From Arabidopsis thaliana (Eukaryota > Streptophyta > Magnoliopsida > Brassicales > Brassicaceae): DNA of 64,000 nt. Location of the stretch: NCBI RefSeq assembly GCF_000001735.4, contig NC_003071.7, positions 14,285,443 to 14,349,442 of the forward strand. Direction: 5' to 3'. The translations under genes and the position numbers were made by a program. Positions within the stretch are counted from its first letter, which is position 1, and each line of letters opens with the position of its first letter. Shown here piece after piece: positions 11,665-20,850 of this stretch. The notes beneath the pieces are model-generated. The model searched no databases, was not told the origin of the DNA, and saw only the letters and a list, made by a program, of their open reading frames with translations.

Positions 11665-13775
11665 ATGTCGTCTACCAGAAGAGGCACTAAGAGAACTCGG
11701 CCAGAGCCGCCGCAATCGCTCAAGAAGCCAACACCGAAAGCAAAACTCCCGGACGAATTGGATGTCGATGTTTCTAGGTCCGTTCTCGTGTTTTCTTTTG
11801 CTTCGTCTTCTTCTTTTTCTTCGTTTCTTCTGTTTTTTTGCTGAAATGTGACTCGCGATTGTGTTTCCGTGTTGATCGTGTAGCGATTTCAAAGGAATCA
11901 TGTCGGCGTTGCAGCAATTCAGAGAGAAAGCGCACGAAGATGGCCGTAAGAAGAAGGAAGAAAGCATTTCCAGGTCATATATCTCTCCGTTACATGTTTC
12001 TCTCTGATTAGGTTATGTAAACTTCGATTTCATCATTCACTATGCAGTTATCGAGATATTCATGTCGATCGCTCATGTGCATTTGTTGATGGAGCGTTTC
12101 TTCTAATTGTTATCGTTGGTACATGAATTAGATCTGGATCTTGTATCGCAAATCAATTTATCAAGTAGATATAGCTAGATGAAGCTAAGGTGTTTGATCA
12201 TTTGTTCTAGCATTTGATATTGGTTGATCTGTTGTGAAATTGGTTATGGTATGCTCATGTATCGCTTAAACTAGAAAGCATATATATGTTCGATTGATAG
12301 ATATCAAGCTCTTTTATATGTGGATTAGTCTGGATCTTGTATCGCAAACCAAATATCAACTAGTTTTAGCTAGATAAAGTGTTCGATCATTTGTTCTAGC
12401 CTTTTTGATATTGGTTGATCTGTTGTGAAAGTGGTTGTGGTATGCTCTTGAATTTCATAATCTATAAAGCAAATGTTTGATTGATAGATATGAAGCTCGT
12501 TTAGTTTCATAGATACAGAATGATCAGTCTTTTGTTCATCAGCTCTGAAGCACTCAGCTATCTATTGTGCAACTGGTTTTGGTATTGCTCTTTGTCTCCC
12601 TTAAACTAGAAAGCAAATGGTTGATTGATAGATATGAAGCTCGTTTGATTTCTTAGATACAGAACGTTTAGATGTTCAGACTTTTGATTTTGATACTCAA
12701 CTCTGAAGCAATCGGTTGATTTGTATCACTACTTGGTATCTAGTAGCATGGTTTTGTCATTTATTGTTCCAGAAAGATAGAATCATCTGAGGATTGTGAG
12801 TATCCTGCTTTTGAAGTGTCGTTTGTTTTATATTTGAATCTTTCTTTAATCCTTGTGTATCTTTCTGGCAGTGTGTCCACTGAGGTGAAGTCAAAGATTG
12901 ACGAGCTGAAGTCAAAACTTGAGAAAGAAAGGTAGGCTATGTTGTTGAGGATAGATGTCTGATATTCAATTACATGCTTTGTGAATGTTGGTTTGCAAGA
13001 TTCTGATGAATTGTGTCCTTGACTTACAAAATGCAGACAAAACTTTTCCAAAGCACTTTCAAAGAGTTCAAAGGAGGTCTGAACAAACATCCTAAGACGA
13101 TGTTCAACTTAATTTAGCCTTTAGAAATGTACAAGGATCTGACCTGATCCATTTTTGCAGTGTGAGAATATTTTGAAGGATGAAGCTGCCAAGTTTGAGG
13201 AGCTTCATAAGAAATTCGTGAAAGACAAAGCTGATCATCTACAAGGCTTGAAAGGTATTCTGGTTTTGTCATCTCTTACTGTTGGGCGTCAAAAGTGTAG
13301 ATTTCTTTCATTAGCTAATTGGGATGTTACCAAAAGTATTGAACATGTGTTTCTGCTTTACAGACACTATTTCAAAGTTTGAGGAGGACAAGGAGAGGCT
13401 CTACATGCGATATGAGCAGCTAAGTAAGCAAACCAACCCCTTATAATGACACCACTGTTATGAGAAGATGGCAAAACTTACTCACTTCCACCTGTAAATA
13501 ACATATAGGGAAGAAGGAGAAGACAATGATAACGGAACAGGAGAAGTTCTGCACTGAAAAGCTTGCTCAATTGGAAGAGTCACTGAAGAAAAAGAAACGG
13601 GTAAATTAAAGCCTGTTTGATCTTGTTATACATACTCTCTCTTTAATCTTGTTATATGACTGAACTATGAATTCTCTGGGTGTAGGGTGACAAAACTTTC
13701 AGCATACTGAGGAAAACTCTCGGCTCTTTTCTGGAAAACGAGGCTTCTGATGAGGAATTCCCACCTGATGAGTGA
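11665..13775 (+). CDS. ASY4: ASYNAPTIC4-like meiotic chromosome axis protein
   Basis: Eight exons: 11665-11777, 11884-11973, 12872-12931, 13037-13076, 13161-13254, 13364-13423, 13509-13600, 13686-13775. All junctions are GT-AG and the joined frame encodes 212 residues. The N-terminus is basic and disordered (SSTRRGTKRTRPEPP), like a nuclear-localisation signal. From about residue 45 to 195 the protein is highly charged and helical (SKIDELKSKLEKER, KFEELHKKFVKDKADHL, KLAQLEESLKKKKR), a clear coiled coil. The C-terminus is acidic (EASDEEFPPDE). In Arabidopsis this locus is ASY4, a short relative of the ASY3 C-terminal coiled coil. It assembles on the meiotic axis with ASY1 and ASY3 and supports crossover formation and synapsis. 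The sequence directly shows only a small nuclear-type coiled-coil protein. The meiotic role is from family knowledge and locus recognition. Confidence 0.85.
12128..12690 (+). repeat. Degenerate tandem repeat inside ASY4 intron 2
   Basis: The 898-bp second intron contains about three degenerate copies of a roughly 150-190 bp unit. Landmarks include tctggatcttgtatcgcaaa (near 12132 and 12331), gatattggttgatctgttgt (near 12216 and 12409), and tgattgatagatatgaagct or close variants (near 12293, 12479 and 12621). It explains why this intron is much longer than the others in the gene. Confidence 0.75.
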
Positions 13776-14082
13776 AAGATTAACGTCTTTTTCACTTGAC
13801 GCTAGAAAGGTAAAAAGCCCTTTTACTTTGATCAGCCACCCCAGACATTTCTTTCAAGTTTTCTTTCCCAGCAGAAAACACACTTATCTCAAGTAGTGTT
13901 TCAAGACTTTGAATACTATGAATATGAACCTTATTTTCTTCTATGTTATAGTTTGAAATGAAAGATTAATTACATTTTAGCTGGCTTCACCACAAGTTAG
14001 CTAACAATTATATTCACCACAACTCTGATTCATAAAGAGCTTCAATTATTGATTATGGATATATAGTTGTAGTTAAAGCTTA
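13776..14082. other. ASY4 3' flank
   Basis: The ASY4 3' UTR is expected in the first 150-250 bases. Nothing else is seen before the RPS5-derived fragment. Confidence 0.5.
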
Positions 14083-14345
14083 TCAACCGCTCCTCCAGCA
14101 ATCACACTTGTACATGGTGAAGCTGGTCTAAGCATCACCTTGGCTGCTCCATAATCACCCTCTTATCTATAAAACAAAACCAAACAAACCCATCTAATTC
14201 ATAACTAAAACATTCAGGAACATAAACCCTCCCAAATTGCTCCCGAAGTTTTAGCTCCAAAGCCTATCAACCAACTGATTCTTCTAAACATTTGTGAACA
14301 ATGCAAACATCAGTTTCATAAGACCATATAAACCAATTGAATGTT
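14083..14345 (-). pseudogene. Partial duplicate of the plastid RPS5 gene (exon 2 start plus intron)
   Basis: Bases 14084-14170 match the 5' part of RPS5 exon 2 (about 15650-15732), with a few substitutions (accgctcctccagcaatcac and ggtctaagcatcaccttggc are shared). The match continues across the splice acceptor into intron sequence: atctataa, then accaaacaaaccc, a degenerate gattcttctaa block and gcaaacatcagtttc, found in the real intron near 16051. Since intron is included, this is a DNA-level duplication and not a retrocopy. The codon after the acceptor reads TAA where RPS5 has TCA-GAG, there is no start, and exon 1 is absent, so it cannot encode S5. It lies about 1.3 kb from the parent in the same orientation. 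Confidence 0.8.
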
Positions 14346-14558
14346 GAACTATTCATAAGAGTTCAATTTGGATAAACTAATTTATTGTTTTTTGATTAAA
14401 TATGAAACCGACCCTTAATCTATAGCTAACATAAACTTCATTTTCCTAGGACCAAAGACGGAATACGAAACGCAAAAGTCAAGTGTAGTTTGGTTACCAT
14501 CTCCGAAATCTAAAACCTAAACCGAAACCCAAAATTCAACTAGAAGGAAATGTGAATC

Positions 14559-14831
14559 TCACAAGAACTGGATTTGGAACTTAGATGAACGTATGGGCAG
14601 AGCAAGAAGGTGATTAATGAGTTGCTGTTTCTTGTTATCATCATCAGCATCAATTTCGACTTTCATCACTTGAAGAAACCGCATTTCCCGCAAAAAGCAC
14701 GTCACTTGTCTGAGCTCTCTATCACGTCCTCTATACCCATATATCTCCAACACCTTCACTTCATTTCGATCAATGAAGACTCCCTGATTACTTACACAGT
14801 GCAAGCCCATCACAAAGAGATCACCATTCAT
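14559..14831 (-). CDS. FBD-domain protein fragment
   Basis: Minus-strand frame of 90 residues starting MNGDLFVMGLHC. Residues 22-62 fit an FBD domain (VKVLEIYGYRGRDRELRQVT, then CFLREMRFLQVMKVEI), the module at the C-terminus of many plant F-box and BRCA-type proteins. No F-box or leucine-rich repeats are seen upstream in frame, so it is either a tiny FBD-only gene or the tail of a decayed F-box/FBD gene. The same strand at 15026-15214 has a further open but unrecognised stretch that could be part of the decayed gene. The A. thaliana annotation has an FBD-like locus here, to my memory. Expression cannot be judged. Confidence 0.5.
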   Translation of the reverse strand: MNGDLFVMGLHCVSNQGVFIDRNEVKVLEIYGYRGRDRELRQVTCFLREMRFLQVMKVEIDADDDNKKQQLINHLLALPIRSSKFQIQFL

Positions 14832-15482
14832 ACAGAGTTAGGATTGTACGTAATACTTGACGCGGAAGCATGTGGATTAGTTAACTGCGTATATATTAAG
14901 TTTGGATTTAGACACCTTGAGCACAAAAGTTTCTAGCTTTGTAGTGAAACGTGAGTCTCTTGAGGGTTTTGTGGGATATAGAGTATACTTTGCTTTCTAT
15001 ACGTTGTCATCTAAGTGTTGGATAATTAACTGACCATGAAAGTGTTGTAAGGATAATTCCTCAAGTATTGGACAACAACAAAGCATTTTATGGCACAAGT
15101 CTTCGCATGTATACCAAGTTGAATGGAGAAGGAGACTCTTTTGCACTGAAAGAAACACTTGTGGTAATTATGATATTCGATCTGGACCATGATCTTAATT
15201 TTCGAATTTGTCAAAGACTGTAAGTACTAAATTGGGCTTGATGGGCTCTTCATTGGACTAACATAAATGTCTCGGACAAGTGTATGTGTTCTTCCTTGTA
15301 CATTTTCACCTGCAACCTTATCAGCCATAGCTATAGCATTCTGAAATAGAATCGGTCAATGTGAACTTTTATGGGAGAAGAAAGGATTTACTATTTCAAA
15401 ATAAACATATTTTCTCATGAATTACATCATTACAAGAAATCTCAACAAAAGAGGATGAAAATGTTAAAGCGAAGATGAGTTT
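14832..15482. other. Spacer between FBD fragment and RPS5
   Basis: No intact gene. The right part (about 15350-15482) is the probable RPS5 3' UTR on the minus strand. An open minus-strand stretch at 15026-15214 has no recognised domain. Confidence 0.5.
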
Positions 15483-16910
15483 TCACTTCCAGAGTTCTTC
15501 CATGGGGATTCCACGCTCTTGTGCAACATCGCGGAACTGTCTCATCTGTTGTACTGCTGCAAGAGTGGCTCTCGCATTGTTGAGAGCATTGTTGCTTCCA
15601 AGCTGTTTCCCCAATGCATTCTCGACTCCTGCCATCTCTAGCACAATCCTAACCGCTCCTCCAGCAATCACACCAGTACCTGGTGAAGCAGGTCTAAGCA
15701 TCACCTTGGCTGCTCCATAATCACCCTCTGATCTATAATACAAAAACCAAACAAAACCCTCTTAAAACATAACTTAAACCCATCTCCAATTGTTCCAAAA
15801 CATAGCTCAGTGGCCTATTAACCAACCGATTCTTCTAATTGATTGTGCACAACACAAAGATCAATCTCATAAAACCAGCATTCTGAGTAACAACTTCCAT
15901 AAATCAATCCTTAAACCAAGCAAATCATCACATCCAACACAATGCTAAAAAGACTAAACCCCACAATCTTAGCTCATTGTCTACTGATTAACAAAAACCG
16001 ATTCTTCTAATCATTAGGGCATTATTCAATATTTTAACTTTTGTGCACAATGCAAACATCAGTTTCGTAAAACAAGTACCATAACACCAATCTGTAAACC
16101 AAACAAACCCATCACAAATCCAACACATGACTGCACAATACTAATCCCAAAATCTTAGTTCATCACCAAGTAAGACTTTTACCATCCAAAACCAATTCTT
16201 CCAACAATTAACACACATTACAAACATCAAGTCCAAAACTTTGATTACCTGTGAGGGAAAGTAGAATACTTAGTCATAGGAACTTGAACAATGTTTCTCC
16301 TAGCATCAATAGCAGATTTCTGAACAGCAGCAACAACTTCTTTAGCCTTAGCACAACCAACACCAACATTCCCTTGTTTATCACCAACAACAACGATAGC
16401 TCTAAACTTCAATTGCTTCCCTCCTTTAACAACCTTAGTCACTCTCCTAACTTGCACAACTCTCTCTTCAAACCCATCTCTAATCTTATCTTTCTTTGGC
16501 TTCCCACCAATACCTGAACTCTTCTTATGCTTTGAGTCCATCACATAAATATCTTTCCCAAGCATACTCTCACCACTATACGCAGGTCCATAGAGCTCTT
16601 CAAAAGCGGTAGCGATCTCTTCCTCTGTCTCGTCGCTTCCTTCGTCGAAATACGGAGGAGAGACGAATCCTTCGGGAGCAATTGGTGGGTCGAAGACGAC
16701 ATTTGCGGTTATTTCTGGTGTTTCGTCTTCGAAGAAGATGGTTTCGGTATCGGTCGATGAGGCTTTGACGAGAGTGAGAGATGAGAAGCGGCGGTTGAGG
16801 AAGGAGGAGAAAGAGACGATGGATTTTGTGGAGGAAGAGGAGATGAGAGAAGAGGTTCGGGTGTGGAGTGAGAGTGAAGAGAGTGATGAGAGAGCTGATG
16901 CTGTCGCCAT
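15483..16910 (-). CDS. RPS5: Plastid 30S ribosomal protein S5 (nuclear-encoded)
   Basis: Two exons, 16249-16910 and 15483-15732, giving 303 residues. Residues 1 to about 50 are rich in Ser, Thr and Leu with few acidic residues, a chloroplast transit peptide. An acidic plant-specific linker follows ([17 protein letters not shown]). Residues about 145-211 are the S5 N-terminal double-stranded-RNA-binding domain ([40 protein letters not shown]). Exon 2 encodes the S5 C-terminal domain ([39 protein letters not shown]). S5 sits at the mRNA entrance and decoding region of the small subunit and affects translational fidelity. In plants loss of this gene is embryo-lethal. Its 516-bp intron is filled with degenerate repeats, and part of exon 2 and the intron is copied at 14083-14345. 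Confidence 0.96.
15775..16245 (-). repeat. Degenerate repeats in the RPS5 intron
   Basis: Three diverged copies of a roughly 150-bp unit fill the intron. Landmarks on the plus strand are accaaccgattcttctaatt (near 15821), aaaccgattcttctaatcat (near 15995) and aaaccaattcttccaacaat (near 16189). Each is followed by a tgtgcacaa- or cacattac-like phrase and an a/c-rich caaacatca block. The pseudogene fragment at 14.1-14.3 kb carries related sequence. Confidence 0.7.
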
Positions 16911-17100
16911 TGAAATGGAGGAGCTTTTTTGGATGAGGAAGGAAGTGAGAATGAAGCAAAAGGCTTATCCAGCACCAGATCGTAAAAACTGTAAAGATAA
17001 TTGTGTTGGGGCTTTTAAAGTAATTATCAAGTTTCTTTACAAATTGGCCACAATATATTTTATAATAACATTTGAACCCTCATATCCTTTTGTTTGAATT

Positions 17101-17157
17101 TGGGCTCTTCGCTCACTCCTCCCTCTTTGTGGCCCAATGAAGTTTCTTCAAGCCCAT
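17101..17157 (-). promoter_or_regulatory. Site II-type promoter elements of RPS5
   Basis: GGCCCAAT (17131-17138), AGCCCAT (17151-17157) and TGGGCT (17101-17106) lie 190-250 bases upstream of the start. TGGGCC/T (site II) elements bound by TCP factors are typical of plant ribosomal-protein and other growth-linked genes. Confidence 0.5.
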
Positions 17158-17348
17158 ACAAAAGTAACTAGTAGTAATCCACATCAAACCCTATAGGCTT
17201 GCGGATACATCTTAGGTTTACTAAATCTTAAAATAGAAAAGATCAGTGACCATATGCTAATTCAACATTTTATTTTTACATACTTTGGTCATTTTTAATA
17301 TGGACTTTGTTTTAATTAAGATCGATTATACTAACTACAATCGCATAT

Positions 17349-17487
17349 GACACCAACGAGCAACGTTAATTGCTTTTATGATTTTAAAAGTATGTGATTT
17401 GCAAACTAATTAAAAGGTGACCATATATAAAAGAGTGTACTACAAAAAGGGCCTACTACTATTCAATTAACGTTGCTCGTTAGTGTC
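17349..17487. repeat. 24-bp inverted repeat, near-perfect hairpin arms
   Basis: Arm 1 (17349-17372) and arm 2 (17464-17487) are reverse complements with 23 of 24 matches, separated by 91 bases. Read as minus-strand RNA, the one mismatch becomes a G-U pair, so all 24 positions pair. Plus-strand RNA would have an A-C mismatch. Just outside arm 2 is a second small hairpin, GTGGGGAAGT at 17490-17499 against ACTTCCCCCAC at 17510-17520. No target-site duplication flanks the arms. Confidence 0.8.
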
Positions 17488-18426
17488 ACGTGGGGAAGTT
17501 AAGGTTCCCACTTCCCCCACCACTTCTCTCAGTTCTCTTCTTCTTTTTATTGTCCCATTCCAAATTTTAACCAACACATCAAGCAAACTTCATTAATTTA
17601 TGTTCAGTGTTGTAGTTGCAAACGTTATTTATTATTTTACGTTTACAAGTTTAGAACTAGTTCGAATCGTGATAATCTTGAATAAATCATAACTTTGTTC
17701 ATCTAATCATAAGAACATAGAACTTTGACATGGTGTCTCCGGATCTTGTTGACTTAGTTCTATCTTAAAGTTAAGCTACACATATTATAGGGACCCCATA
17801 TTATAGTACCCAAACAAACAATTAGAGAGTTTGTATGCAAATCCATAATATTTACCGTAGAATTGTATGGGTTTAATGAGGAAAGAAAAAGAAAAGAAAA
17901 AGAAAAGAAGAGAAGGACACTGAAGGAGAATGTGATGCTGCTGAATAAAAGATACAATCAAAAAATTGACAGGCAGTACAATAATGATAAGTAGTGTCAT
18001 GACAGCTGACGACTCTACTGCCCAATCTTGACGTTATTTATTTTTGTCCATTTTTTCTTAAGATATTATTTCAACTTAAAAGAAGTAGAAAATAAACCAT
18101 AAGTGCATAACAATATTCCTTTTATAAATTGGGTTCAAGATATTGATTCGATTCTGTTTATTTCAAGTGTCGTGGAACTCAATTTTATGTTATGCCTGCC
18201 TCGGCAACAAAGATTTTCGTTCAAGTGGCTCTATGAAAATAAGTTAGGGCAAACTAGATCGATTGATGTAAACACAAATAGAGCTAAATAGTGGAGATAG
18301 TAAACTGGTGATTTTGTTTCGTAAATAGTCAAAAGGAGGGGGTGACAAAAAATAGATTTGTCCCTTACCTCTAAGAGATATAGAGCAAAACGTTTGCATA
18401 GCGCTGTACCATTTCCTTCTATATTT

Positions 18427-18578
18427 TATATATGTGGATGTGCATGGATCTAGCTGATGACATAACACGGCAAAATCATTTAACATTTGATTAGCATTGG
18501 CATCAATATTTGACGACGCTCCTCATTATTTATATATGTGGATGTGCTGATGTGCATGAATCTAGCTGATGACATAAC
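18427..18578 (+). repeat. Short duplicated block, about 40 bp
   Basis: The phrase tatatatgtggatgtgcatg, then gatctagctgatgacataac, at 18427-18466 recurs at 18531-18578, where an 8-base internal gatgtgct insertion and one substitution separate the copies. Confidence 0.8.
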
Positions 18579-19899
18579 CTAGTATATGTGCATGGTTTTA
18601 TGGTGTGAACAAGTTTTTTTTTTTTCTTTTCTTGGTTTTAGGTGTGAACTTTAAGTTAGAGATGATCTTCAAATCTCACGAACCACAAACCTCCTTGCAC
18701 GTTAAGAATAGCCTCTCTTTTTTTCTTTTGTTGCTTCTAGTCTCAGAGTGTCTTCGAGATATGTGTAGTCTTTAGTGTACCCTGAGACCTGAGTACAAGA
18801 TCGAAAAGAAAATATCTCGAATAACAGAGTTGTGTTTGCTGTTTTTACCATTTAATTATGCTAATATCTTTGTTTTACATAATACCAATTGAAAAATGAA
18901 TACATAATTCAAGTTTGGACCATTCTTGTATATCCACTTTTGGCTTCGTGGCCCCGATAGCTAATTTGATTGACCTTATCATCTACACCAAACAAGAAAT
19001 TAAATTGTCAAATTAATTTAGTGGTGGCCCTATACTATAAAATCGTAAACACTTCTTTTTGAAACTAAATATAAACCTTACGACACATTTATGTGCAAAT
19101 TAGTGGACATATTCCTCAGTAATAACGTTTTTACAAACCTACAGTTGGATAAATTATTGAGTCACTCCATGATTAAACCAACAACATAAGAGAAAAATAA
19201 AATAGTACACTACGAATGATCTTTTAAATATGTTATTCTTTTTTGATACAGAAACTTTAACTACCAAAAAAAAAAAGCGAATGATTCATAAAAACGCAAT
19301 GTGGTATGTTTGGTCTGTTTTTTAGTTCGAATCTCAACTTCTTGTTACCACAAAAATAAAACATTACACAATGTAAATTTACTGTTCAGTCTTGCTTTTC
19401 CAATCACTACATTAGCACATATTCTTCACATGTATTTTCCACTAATCTCGCGACAAAATGTTCACAGTGTTTCTCAGTTTCTCTCTCTCAATATTTTCTT
19501 GTCAAACAACATGCATATTTGAACCCGCATGGTGAAATAGCATCGGCATTAACATGATCAACCACAAAATAAACCGGGGTGGTGTCATAGCATCGACATT
19601 AACTTAAAACTACAAAATAGAGCTGGGTCCTCGTCAGGTTTTAAGGATACATATGTATGCATGTATGCATATACAAAATAATAGAGCACTAAAGCTTGTT
19701 CGTACTCTTTTTTACACAACATGCTAATAATTTTTATACCTTAGGAGTGAAATTTTAGTGGTCCAACAACTTAAGCACCTAAGATCCTTCCCCACTTTTG
19801 TTTGGGGCTCCTTTATATCTCTTCCAATGGTTACTTTTACTTCCTCTTCTTCTCTTCTTGTTCCATCTTTCATGTGAGAGAGAGAGTTGAATTTTGCAG

Positions 19900-20386
19900 A
19901 TGAGTATGAGAAGAAGCAAAGCGGAAGGGAAGAGGAGCTTACGAGAACTGAGTGAGGAAGAGGAAGAAGAAGAAGAAACTGAAGATGAAGATACTTTTGA
20001 AGAAGAAGAGGCTTTGGAGAAGAAGCAGAAAGGTAAAGCTACAAGTAGTAGTGGAGTTTGTCAGGTCGAGAGTTGTACCGCGGATATGAGCAAAGCCAAA
20101 CAGTACCACAAACGACACAAAGTCTGCCAGTTTCATGCCAAAGCTCCTCATGTTCGGATCTCTGGTCTTCACCAACGTTTCTGCCAACAATGCAGCAGGT
20201 AAATTTTTGTCATCTTTTTTCAAAACTCCTGCAACAATAACCATAAACAAGAACAAGAAATATGAGACCTTTTACCTTTTGTTTTTAAGGTTTCACGCGC
20301 TCAGTGAGTTTGATGAAGCCAAGCGGAGTTGCAGGAGACGCTTAGCTGGACACAACGAGAGAAGGCGGAAAAGCACAACTGACTAA
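19900..20386 (+). CDS. SPL3: Squamosa promoter-binding protein-like 3
   Basis: Two exons, 19900-20198 and 20290-20386, encode 131 residues starting [13 protein letters not shown]. An in-frame ATG two codons earlier (19894) is less likely. Residues about 20-45 are strongly acidic. The SBP DNA-binding domain (about 53-128) has the two zinc sites: [28 protein letters not shown], then the bipartite nuclear signal [17 protein letters not shown]. The intron splits the SBP domain after CQQCS, as in other SPL genes. The protein is little more than the DNA-binding domain and binds GTAC cores. SPL3 promotes vegetative phase change and flowering, including activation of AP1, FUL and LFY. Its mRNA is controlled by miR156 through a site in the 3' UTR. 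Confidence 0.97.
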
Positions 20387-20850
20387 AGACGGTGAAACGT
20401 GTGAGATCCCGGTTTGAAGGTTAATGAAACAGGCTTTGCTTACTCTCTTCTGTCAGTCTCTTTTAGCTCCTTGTAATCCTCTGTGTCTCTGTCTGTTTCT
20501 CCATATTACCTGTAATCAAAGCTATCTGCTAAACCTACGACATGGTTAAATAAATGCATTGAGACTTAGTAAATGCTTGAAGAAATTATGTGTAATAACT
20601 CTTTAAACTTGTCAAATGTTATTTCAAGCCAAGATCTTAAACTACACCAGGGATCTGTATTTGTTTTGCAATCAACAAATGAGGAGACAGCTAAATAGCT
20701 ATCAAAAATAATAATCTGGGAGACACTTTTGATTCGTGATATATGTAGTTCTGTTACATGAAAGCTCATCAAAATCTGAAGCAAATGCAAGCTCCTTGTG
20801 GTTTAAAGATCTGTAAATCGAACCAAATAAATTAGATTGGAAGACTAATC
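20387..20850. other. Convergent 3' region of SPL3 and BAC1
   Basis: Contains the SPL3 3' UTR (with the miR156 site) and, from the other side, the BAC1 3' UTR. The two transcripts converge across 464 bases and may overlap at their ends. Confidence 0.6.
20436..20455 (+). promoter_or_regulatory. miR156 target site in the SPL3 3' UTR
   Basis: TTGCTTACTCTCTTCTGTCA begins 50 bases after the stop codon. It is complementary to miR156 except at two positions near the miRNA 3' end, and the seed and cleavage region is perfect. In SPL3 this site is known to cause cleavage and translational repression, keeping SPL3 low in juvenile plants. Confidence 0.95.

Larger units (their letters stand above)
16911..19899. 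other. Intergenic between RPS5 and SPL3 (divergent)
   Basis: No protein gene seen in 3 kb. It contains the RPS5 promoter, the inverted repeat at 17349-17487, a duplicated phrase at 18427-18578, and a degenerate pair around 19538-19570 and 19580-19612 (atagcatcggcattaac and atagcatcgacattaac). The SPL3 promoter with a TATA candidate (tttatat near 19812) and a GA-rich leader is at the right end. Confidence 0.55.
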
